The translations under genes and the position numbers were made by a program. 8,692 bases of DNA, from positions 1 through 8,692 of the forward strand of contig JAOZRI010000083.1 of assembly GCA_029940235.1 (NCBI GenBank), written 5' to 3'. The notes beneath the pieces are model-generated. The model had not been told where the DNA came from and did no database searches. It worked only from the letters and a program-made list of their open reading frames with translations. The stretch is from Desulfobacula sp. (GTDB lineage: Bacteria > Desulfobacterota > Desulfobacteria > Desulfobacterales > Desulfobacteraceae). Shown here one piece after another: positions 1-5,135 of this stretch; the stretch's first letter is position 1; the number at the start of each line of letters is the position of its first letter.

Positions 1-59
1 AACATAATATTTTGTCTTTTTGCATAGCTCACTGTGTCTGGCACAAGCCGTTCCAATTA
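1..59. other. Non-coding left edge downstream of the recombinase operon
   Basis: It contains the quasi-palindrome GTGTCTGGCAC (34-44) and no reading frame or T-tailed hairpin. The left end of the mobile element may be here or to the left of the window. Confidence 0.4.
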
Positions 60-1079
60 TTAAAGGCTGTCAAGCCAGGTAAGCGTTTCCTTATTGTTTT
101 CCCAATCTATTAGTTCATCAATTTTCTTATCATGTGTTATTTTCGACTGTGCATACTCAATGAATCTTTTCTGGATGTCACGTTTTCTTGACAGATCAAT
201 GTGCAAATAGGCCATGGTGGACTCTACACTTTTATGTCCAAGGCGGTTTTTTATATCAGACACAGGGTCGCCAGCAATCCGCATATTCACAGCGCATGAA
301 TGCCTAAAGCAATGGGCAGGACTTAACCCTTTGAGGCGTTTTGGCGGCAGAGCTTTTGTTAGATAGTTCCTGCAAATTTTATTTATGCCATGTCTTGTCA
401 ATTCTCTTTTCCGCTGGTTGATAAACAATCGATGGCTGTATGCATGGATCGGATCAATGCGGTAATTTAAAATATAATTTTTGATTAAAGAGGCAGTCTT
501 GGGCCATAGGTTAAGCAGCCTGTACCGATTCCCCTTGCCCAGAACTGCAATTGTTTTGTTCACGGGATCAAAATAGTCAAGATCAAGAGTAGCGATTTCA
601 CTGGCTCGGGCACCAGAGTCATAAAGAAGATGAAGTATGGTATAATCCCTCATCCCTTCTTTTTTCTTAAGATTCACTGTTTTAAAAACTTTCATAACTT
701 CATCCGGATATAAAAATCCCATTATTTTTTTTTGAGCCCTTTTCTGGGGGATATTCAAAATGGCTTGTGCAATATATTTTTTATCCGGATGCATGAACCG
801 GAGCATTTTTGCCAGTGATTTAATAACGGCAAGGCGGTTGTTGCGGGTTTGAACCGTATTTTTCCTATGAGTCTCCAGGTGATGTAAAAAAGAGAGTATG
901 GCTTCTGCTGACAGATGCTCTATTTTTAAAGACTTTATTTTGATTGAGTGGTAACTGCCCAGGAAATACAAAAACAAAGAAAACGTTTGCCGGTATGTTT
1001 TAATGCTTTGTTCACTTGTGCCTTTTATCTGAGGCAGGTATTGATTAAAATACTGAAGCAGGCAACTTGATAATCTCAT
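60..1079 (-). CDS. Tyrosine recombinase, third of a trio (RIT-like)
   Basis: Site-specific tyrosine recombinase (phage integrase family), 339 aa, expected to cut and rejoin DNA through a 3'-phosphotyrosine. Residues about 5-110 form the alpha-helical SAM-like core-binding domain. The catalytic domain follows with a full residue set: R158 in GARASEI, K182 in LGKGNRYR, H256-x2-R259-H260 in HCFRH, H282 in RLGHKS and the nucleophile Y291 in MAYLHI. About 48 residues follow the tyrosine, a long tail that could make contacts between subunits. Its ATG overlaps the TGA of the upstream recombinase as ATGA, and GAGG four bases before the ATG lies inside that gene's end, so translation is probably coupled. 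It is the last gene of the five-gene operon. XerC/XerD is unlikely given the three paralogues in tandem. I assign no trio letter because I cannot compare with reference elements. Confidence 0.93.
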   Translation of the reverse strand: MRLSSCLLQYFNQYLPQIKGTSEQSIKTYRQTFSLFLYFLGSYHSIKIKSLKIEHLSAEAILSFLHHLETHRKNTVQTRNNRLAVIKSLAKMLRFMHPDKKYIAQAILNIPQKRAQKKIMGFLYPDEVMKVFKTVNLKKKEGMRDYTILHLLYDSGARASEIATLDLDYFDPVNKTIAVLGKGNRYRLLNLWPKTASLIKNYILNYRIDPIHAYSHRLFINQRKRELTRHGINKICRNYLTKALPPKRLKGLSPAHCFRHSCAVNMRIAGDPVSDIKNRLGHKSVESTMAYLHIDLSRKRDIQKRFIEYAQSKITHDKKIDELIDWENNKETLTWLDSL

Positions 1080-2050
1080 ATATCCTCATGCATCGACATT
1101 GAAAAATCAAACATCTGGCGCCGATGTTCTGCATCCAGTACTTTCAGGTATTTTGTTGTGTATCTGTACTCGCTGTGTCCCATGTAAGCTGCCAGCACAG
1201 GTAGTGCATTTTGAGGAGATTTACCCTGTAGTTTTATTCGTTTCAGTGTATTTACAGCAAATGAGTGGCGCAGCGAGTGGTGTGAAGGAGAACAAAAATT
1301 AGTAGTACCTATTACTTTGCGTGCCTGGTAAAGATTAATGTATCTGATAACTTCTTTAAACCTAAGATCCATATAACTTTTTAATAATTTTGTTTGATTA
1401 CTTTTTACCAGCAGTAAAGGATTATCCTCTTTATCAAGTAATAATTGACGAACTTTTATGAGGTTGTTTATTTCAGCAGCTACGGCATTTGGTACAGGGA
1501 TCAGTCTGTCCTTTTTAAATTTTGTTTTCTCAATATAGATTGTTCTCTCTTCAGGCATATAATTGGTTTTTAACAAATTAAGTGTCTCTGATATTCTAAG
1601 TCCACACCGGGCCATCAATAAAAAGGAGATATAAGCACTGAAATCTCCGAGATAGCATTGTTCAGTTCTACGCATCAGTTTGATTACACTGTTAATCAAA
1701 AGATTTGTTTCTGCTGGAGAAAATATAAAAGGAACGATCTGGTTTTTCGGTAATTGGGCAATTTCCAATAATGGATTATCCTGGATAAGATCTTTGCGGA
1801 TAAGAAAGTTAAAAAACATTTTGACTATTCTAAAAATCATATTGATGGTTCTATTCTCGTAATTAAGACTGGCTCTGAACTCAAGAAAAAACAAGGGATT
1901 AAAGGCTGCCCAATTTGTGTTTTGTTTAACTACATATCTATCAAAAACTTTAAGATTGTGAACATTAATTTTTGTTGAATACCCTAACTGTAAACGATAT
2001 TTGATAAAATCTTCCATGTGTGTGCTCAAAAAACTTTTAAAGTGTTTCAT
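1076..2050 (-). CDS. Tyrosine recombinase, second of a trio (RIT-like)
   Basis: Tyrosine recombinase of 324 aa counted from the ATG at 2050; a TTG one codon upstream (2053) is an equally possible start. GGAG lies 10 bases before the ATG and 7 before the TTG. The N-terminal half (about 10-100) is a helical core-binding domain and the C-terminal half is catalytic: R152 in CGLRISE, K177 in the TKFKKDR strand, H258-x2-R261-H262 in HHSLRH, H292 in YMGHSE and nucleophile Y301 in TKYLKV. The set is complete, so the protein should be active. The insert between the HxxR box and H292 (KRIKLQGKSPQNALPVLAAY) is longer than in the sister proteins. The start overlaps the end of the upstream recombinase by 14 bases, and the stop overlaps the next start as ATGA. 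The three recombinases are clearly diverged, not recent tandem duplicates. Confidence 0.93.
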   Translation of the reverse strand: MKHFKSFLSTHMEDFIKYRLQLGYSTKINVHNLKVFDRYVVKQNTNWAAFNPLFFLEFRASLNYENRTINMIFRIVKMFFNFLIRKDLIQDNPLLEIAQLPKNQIVPFIFSPAETNLLINSVIKLMRRTEQCYLGDFSAYISFLLMARCGLRISETLNLLKTNYMPEERTIYIEKTKFKKDRLIPVPNAVAAEINNLIKVRQLLLDKEDNPLLLVKSNQTKLLKSYMDLRFKEVIRYINLYQARKVIGTTNFCSPSHHSLRHSFAVNTLKRIKLQGKSPQNALPVLAAYMGHSEYRYTTKYLKVLDAEHRRQMFDFSMSMHEDI

Positions 2051-2960
2051 CAAGGATAATCTCCCGCATAAGATTAATATGGATGCTCAGATACTTATGG
2101 GTTGAGTCGATGCTTTTATGGCCCATCATCTCTTTGATTTCATAAATGGATGCGCCCGACTCTAAAAGATTTTGTGCATATGAATGACGCAGCCAATAGG
2201 TAGTTGCTAAAAGATTGTTTTTCTTCATGCAGTCCCGGATATGATAGGTAATATCATTTTTTATATTTACAGGTTTATAAGGCGGAACAAGCTGTAAAAA
2301 AAGAGTTCGGTGTTTGCTTTTTGGCCTCCCTCCAACGATATAAGCGGTGATTGCCTTGATGGTGTCATCTAAAAGCGGAAGATGAGCCGGACTATAATTT
2401 TTCCTGGATCGAATGAAAATTTCTTTTTGTCTGAACGAGATATCATCCAGGGTTACCAAGCTTATTTCTCTGGGACGCAGCCCCAGATAATAAGCCAGGT
2501 GCATTGTCGCATAGGTGCGAAGATCTTTTGAAACAGAAAGGTCAAGACTGCCAAACAATTTTTGAACTTCTTTTGGACGTAAAAATTTTGGTGGTTTTGA
2601 ACGAGCAAACTCTGGCGGACTTTTTACCAAAGGGGCAAGGTTCTTTTTGATATACTTATTCCGGTAAAAATATTTTAAAAATTCACGCAGATAAGATCTA
2701 TTAACCCTGCATGTCGCCGTGGCATAATTTTTATTATAAAGCGCTAAAAAGTCATCGACCTGTTCGATTGATATTTTACAAAGAACAATATTTGATTTTT
2801 GTAAATAGAGATTGAGGCCAGATAGTATTGTCCTCATACAATATACTGAATGCATTCTTCGAACTTGAACTCTATAATAATCCAGATATTGCTCGTATTG
2901 TGTTGGCAGCACATCCTGCTTTACCCTGAACTCTTCAGGTATTTTACAGTATCGACTCAT
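2037..2960 (-). CDS. Tyrosine recombinase, first of a trio (RIT-like), atypical box II
   Basis: Tyrosine recombinase of 307 aa. Residues about 15-110 form the core-binding domain, followed by the linker PPKFLRPKEV and the catalytic domain. The visible active-site residues are R162 in LGLRPRE, K187 in RSRKNYS, R258-H259 in YWLRH, H281 in MMGHKS and nucleophile Y290 in HKYLSIH. The first histidine of the HxxR box is a tyrosine here (Y255), unlike both sister proteins. That position tolerates change in the wider family, so the enzyme may still be active, but activity could also differ between trio members. The start is ATG, one base after the TAG of the zinc-finger gene (TAGGATG). There is no clear Shine-Dalgarno sequence, so translation probably depends on termination-reinitiation. 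It is the first recombinase transcribed. Confidence 0.92.
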   Translation of the reverse strand: MSRYCKIPEEFRVKQDVLPTQYEQYLDYYRVQVRRMHSVYCMRTILSGLNLYLQKSNIVLCKISIEQVDDFLALYNKNYATATCRVNRSYLREFLKYFYRNKYIKKNLAPLVKSPPEFARSKPPKFLRPKEVQKLFGSLDLSVSKDLRTYATMHLAYYLGLRPREISLVTLDDISFRQKEIFIRSRKNYSPAHLPLLDDTIKAITAYIVGGRPKSKHRTLFLQLVPPYKPVNIKNDITYHIRDCMKKNNLLATTYWLRHSYAQNLLESGASIYEIKEMMGHKSIDSTHKYLSIHINLMREIILDETL

Positions 2961-2961
2961 C

Positions 2962-3246
2962 CTATTTTAGAATTGTCTGAAGATATTTTACGCTGTCGAT
3001 AAACCCGGTGCTGTGCCAGGCCATTACCATATCAATGGTATTAAAGTTTTTCTCACACCGGAAACATCTGCCCAGATTGGTTTTAGGATTGACCGCTGTT
3101 TGAAACTCATTGCACAAAGGACAGAGAAAACGAAAAAAGCCTTCACTGATTTTTGATGGAATATCCAACTCTTTTTTTATTAAAACATCTATTGGTATCG
3201 AGTTTCTTATCATATAAAGCTCCTGGGAAGAAAAATATTTACCCAT
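2962..3246 (-). CDS. Small CHC2-like (DnaG-type) zinc-finger protein
   Basis: A 94-aa protein resembling the isolated N-terminal zinc-binding domain of DnaG primase. An IPIDVLIKKELDI helix comes first, then C42-P-L-C45, fifteen residues, C61-F-R-C64, and a helical tail (IDMVMAWHSTGFIDSVKYL) like the segment that follows the zinc finger in primases. All four ligands are cysteine, where primases often have CHCC. No Toprim or polymerase domain follows, so it cannot be a primase alone. A role in binding single-stranded or element-end DNA for the recombinases is inferred from the operon. I chose the ATG at 3246 over the upstream in-frame start at 3270 because GGAG lies seven bases before it. This start overlaps the previous gene's TAA by 8 bases, giving tight coupling. 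Confidence 0.85.
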   Translation of the reverse strand: MGKYFSSQELYMIRNSIPIDVLIKKELDIPSKISEGFFRFLCPLCNEFQTAVNPKTNLGRCFRCEKNFNTIDMVMAWHSTGFIDSVKYLQTILK

Positions 3247-3754
3247 ATTGAGTCTCCTTTTTTTTATCAATCAGTTTTTTAAGAACATTTGGCATCAATT
3301 TTACTGTTCCCTGATCTGTGAAATCAATGATATCTTGTAACGCAGTTTTATTTAACTGGGCATCAAAACCAATAATGACAAGGGTTTTAGTTGATAAGGA
3401 ATCTTGTAACGCATATTGCATTAAATCATTTGAAAACCCTTTATCGATAGCGGTTTTCACCGATAAGGTCTCTTGTAACGCACCTTTAATTAATGAAGTG
3501 ACTTTTTTAGATTTTTTCCGCTTCCAGTACCCTGGATTTTGCTGGCGCCACTGCTGAACCCGGATGACATTTGCAGGACCTGAGAAGTAGTCCTGATTTT
3601 TGGGTTTTATTAGCCATTTTTGCTGACTGTATCGTTTGCTGGCTTCTTTACATTCTGTTTTTCTACAGAACTTTTGCCTTTTTAGATTGCGGGAATCCGG
3701 CTTGAATAAATCATCACAGTGTTTGCACCTGCGTCTTCGTATTTTCTTTTTCAT
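3239..3754 (-). CDS. Zinc-ribbon protein with 23-residue repeats, first gene of the operon
   Basis: A 171-aa basic protein of unknown function. Residues 1-10 are very basic (MKKKIRRRRC). A zinc-ribbon pattern follows: C10-x2-C13, then C30-x4-C35. Next comes a tryptophan/tyrosine-rich segment, VQQWRQQNPGYWKRKKSK (66-83). Three repeats with a 23-residue period begin at A92, A115 and A138 (ALQETLS, ALQDSLS, ALQDIID). AGGAGG lies ten bases before the ATG, and this is the best ribosome binding site of the operon. The next gene starts inside its 3' end. Zinc-ribbon proteins of this look accompany mobile elements; a DNA-binding or regulatory role is inferred, perhaps on the GGCGGGGT repeats just upstream. 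I do not recognise a named family, and the function is open. Confidence 0.82.
   Translation of the reverse strand: MKKKIRRRRCKHCDDLFKPDSRNLKRQKFCRKTECKEASKRYSQQKWLIKPKNQDYFSGPANVIRVQQWRQQNPGYWKRKKSKKVTSLIKGALQETLSVKTAIDKGFSNDLMQYALQDSLSTKTLVIIGFDAQLNKTALQDIIDFTDQGTVKLMPNVLKKLIDKKKETQYG
3333..3482 (-). repeat. 69-bp in-gene tandem repeat (three phases)
   Basis: The 12-mer TCTTGTAACGCA (plus-strand reading) occurs at 3333-3344, 3402-3413 and 3471-3482, exactly 69 bp apart each time, in the same codon phase. It encodes the ALQ(E/D) start of each 23-aa repeat unit in the zinc-ribbon protein. The sequence between the anchors has diverged in both DNA and protein, so the anchors stand out as conserved at the DNA level. 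Confidence 0.85.
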
Positions 3755-3764
3755 AGACCTGGTA

Positions 3765-3771
3765 CCTCCTC
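3765..3771 (-). promoter_or_regulatory. Strong ribosome binding site of the mobile-element operon
   Basis: GAGGAGG on the minus strand, ten bases before the ATG at 3754. It is the strongest Shine-Dalgarno sequence among the five genes, which fits translation starting here and later genes being coupled through overlaps. Confidence 0.7.
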
Positions 3772-3800
3772 AGATCTATGATCGACCTATACGAAACGGA

Positions 3801-3852
3801 GGCGGGGTATTGTTTTAAAAAAAAGGGCGGGGTCTGCGGGATCAGGCGGGGT
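3801..3852. repeat. Three direct copies of GGCGGGGT upstream of the operon
   Basis: GGCGGGGT occurs at 3801-3808, 3826-3833 and 3845-3852, all in one orientation, spaced 25 and 19 bp start to start, with an A-run (3817-3824) between the first two. The GC-rich octamers stand out in AT-rich surroundings. They lie 47-98 bases upstream of the first gene of the operon, where recombinase or regulator binding sites would be expected. The function is inferred. Confidence 0.6.
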
Positions 3853-4066
3853 AAACTCGCAACAAAAGAAAGTCGCTACATAATTGGAGATTAGCAGTAA
3901 TAGACTTATAAGCCCCCGTTAAACTTTTTACAAACTTAAGTAGAATCAAAATCTGAATCAGATATTCAACTTGCTTAGAGCAATAGTCATACCTAATCTG
4001 GGAATGCAAGAGCAAAGTTTTTGCAAACATAGTTTGAATGCAAATTTCAGGATACTTCTACCACAT

Positions 4067-4250
4067 CCAGTGGAGGTGTTTTTGCCTTTTGGCTGCATTT
4101 GGGTTCTGCTTACTGGTTCTTAGATGGTCGGAACGGTTAAGCAGCCGGATTGTTTGAGCGCAGCGAGTTGCCGGCTGTCAGTGAAGGTCATCGTAGAACC
4201 AGTTGCAGGTTCCAGCCAAGCAGTCAAAAGGTAAAAATACTGGAACGGGT
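4067..4250 (+). repeat. Structured hairpin repeat, copy 1 (184 bp)
   Basis: Non-coding element that folds as one long hairpin. Outer stem 4076-4096 with 4220-4240: 21 pairs, three of them G-T wobbles. Middle stem TTGG 4099-4102 with CCAA 4216-4219, TGC 4107-4109 with GCA 4205-4207, and ACTGGTTCT 4112-4120 with 4195-4203. A GATG/CATC pairing (4123-4126, 4189-4192). Apical stem CAGCCGG 4142-4148 with CCGGCTG 4171-4177. The apical loop carries ATTGTTTGAGCGCAGCGAGTT. Copy 2 at 7223-7404 has the same architecture and ends but differently paired stem sequences. The plus orientation is assigned from wobble polarity. It could be a structured RNA or a MITE/REP-like DNA element moved through single-stranded DNA. 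I see no target-site duplication. Confidence 0.85.
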
Positions 4251-4364
4251 ATCTGGCTCATTCCTCCCTGCTAAATCCCATTCCTGAATATGAAATATTT
4301 TTTTAATCCTTCGGGAAAAGAATAATATTTATATGCGTTTGCCCTGCCCACAGGTATATAGTTT

Positions 4365-5000
4365 TTATTTTTTCCCTTTAAGCGCACAAACATTTAACAA
4401 AGGGCAGTCATTGCAAAGCGGTTTTCTTGCATCGCAGATTTCCCTGCCAAAATAGATAAATTGCAAAGAGATATCTTTCCATGAAGTTTTTGGGATAATT
4501 TCCATCAATTCAAACTCAACCTTTACAGGGTCTTTTTTATCGGTCAGACCAAGCCGTTTTGAGATTCTTAAAACATGGGTATCCACAACAATTGTCTGAT
4601 GGCCAAAGGCTGCCGACAAAACAACATTGGCAGTTTTCCTTCCAACTCCGGGCAGCTTAACAAGTTTATCAATATCTTCTGGCACAATGCCATTGTAATC
4701 TTTCAAAACTGCAAGGGCACACGCTTTAATATTTTTTGCCTTATTATTATAAAAGCCTGTGGAATAGATTATCTTTTTAAGACTGTTAAGTGTTGCGCTA
4801 CTTAAAGTATCAGGGTCAGGATATTGTTCAAATAATACCTTTGATACTTTATTGACCTGATTATCTGTACACTGGGCTGACATAATTGTGGCAATTAGCA
4901 GTTGAAAAGCAGTTTCGTGCACAAGCTGAGTCTTGACAACAGGATATCTCTCCTTTAATGTTTGAACAATTTTTTTTATTTTTGATGAACCTAATTTCAT
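4365..5000 (-). CDS. nth: Endonuclease III (DNA glycosylase/AP lyase)
   Basis: Base-excision repair enzyme that removes oxidised pyrimidines and cleaves the abasic site. From the ATG at 5000 the protein is 211 aa, the usual size for Nth. The helix-hairpin-helix LPGVGRKTANVVL (116-128) carries the Schiff-base lysine K122, and D140 in VVDTHVLR is the catalytic aspartate. The C-terminal iron-sulfur cluster pattern C189-x6-C196-x2-C199-x5-C205 is complete. An in-frame extension upstream to 5153 is rejected: it is a hydrophobic run with no ribosome binding site and it overlaps the divergent gene's start region. AAGGTG lies four bases before the ATG. The gene is transcribed away from the PP-loop gene across a 135-bp divergent region with a good sigma70-like promoter. 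Confidence 0.96.
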   Translation of the reverse strand: MKLGSSKIKKIVQTLKERYPVVKTQLVHETAFQLLIATIMSAQCTDNQVNKVSKVLFEQYPDPDTLSSATLNSLKKIIYSTGFYNNKAKNIKACALAVLKDYNGIVPEDIDKLVKLPGVGRKTANVVLSAAFGHQTIVVDTHVLRISKRLGLTDKKDPVKVEFELMEIIPKTSWKDISLQFIYFGREICDARKPLCNDCPLLNVCALKGKK

Positions 5001-5007
5001 AAAGCAC

Positions 5008-5036
5008 CTTATATATGAATAGTGATAAATTCTCAA
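5008..5036 (-). promoter_or_regulatory. Predicted sigma70 promoter of nth
   Basis: On the minus strand TTGAGA (5031-5036), a 17-base spacer and TATAAG (5008-5013); each hexamer is one base off consensus. Only seven bases separate the -10 from the nth ATG, so transcription from it would start at or next to the start codon and give a leaderless or nearly leaderless message. The putative Shine-Dalgarno AAGGTG would then not be transcribed from this promoter. Confidence 0.5.
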
Positions 5037-5037
5037 C

Positions 5038-5057
5038 TGGCTGTTACAAAACAGCCA
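5038..5057. promoter_or_regulatory. Perfect 8-bp inverted repeat in the nth/PP-loop divergent region
   Basis: TGGCTGTT, a four-base ACAA spacer, then AACAGCCA. It abuts the upstream side of the predicted nth -35 box and lies within the likely leader or promoter of the PP-loop gene. No T-run follows on either strand, so it is a poor terminator. An operator or leader hairpin is more likely, by inference. Confidence 0.45.
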
Positions 5058-5135
5058 ATTTAAAACACTGCCTGCAATGGCTCTTAAAAAAAGAGATAGA
5101 AGCAGTTGGATAATCAACAGATAAGGCAAAAAGCC

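Larger units (their letters stand above)
60..3852 (-). mobile_element. RIT-like (recombinase in trio) element with two zinc-binding proteins
   Basis: Minimum extent only. A single operon reads: zinc-ribbon protein, CHC2-like protein, recombinase, recombinase, recombinase, with junctions of -8, +1, -14 and -4 bases. The trio of adjacent, diverged tyrosine recombinases matches the published idea of RIT elements. The two zinc-binding genes upstream are additional to the trio. There is no cargo such as resistance genes. The left end is not seen within the 59 bases available. TCCAATTAT at 52-60 recurs inverted at 3880-3888, too short to call terminal repeats. Confidence 0.75.
3755..4364. other. 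610-bp non-coding stretch between mobile operon and nth
   Basis: It holds, left to right: the operon ribosome binding site, the GGCGGGGT repeats, a palindrome ATCTGA-A-TCAGAT (3951-3963), an imperfect inverted repeat (4020-4044), the structured repeat at 4067-4250, and about 110 bp downstream of nth with no convincing terminator. Short reading frames here (for example 62 codons at 3842-4030, minus) lack a ribosome binding site and recognisable domains. The right end of the mobile element should fall somewhere in 3853-4066, but I cannot place it. Confidence 0.6.

Noticed and set aside
33..45. Hairpin TGTG-TCTGG-CACA at the left edge
   Set aside because: A four-pair stem with no T-run; too small to call a terminator or element end, although GTGTCTGGCAC-like repeats do occur in genomes with REP-type elements.
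40..60. A third partial copy of the hairpin repeat, minus strand, because TGGAACGG there matches the repeat's 3' end
   Set aside because: Only about eight bases match, and no matching stem is found in the recombinase gene next to it.
60..3754. CRISPR array or phage defence island
   Set aside because: There are no spaced short repeats with spacers and no nuclease, helicase or toxin genes; the recombinase trio explains the operon.
3842..4030. 62-codon reading frame on the minus strand
   Set aside because: No ribosome binding site, no domain, and it lies in an AT-rich non-coding stretch with palindromes.
4067..4250. Integron attC site or group II intron fragment
   Set aside because: It lacks the attC core-site layout and any domain V-like motif; the conserved ends and loop fit neither.
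4298..4325. Possible terminator around TCC-TTCG-GGA downstream of nth
   Set aside because: The stem is only three pairs, and on the nth transcript it is followed by an A-run rather than a U-run.
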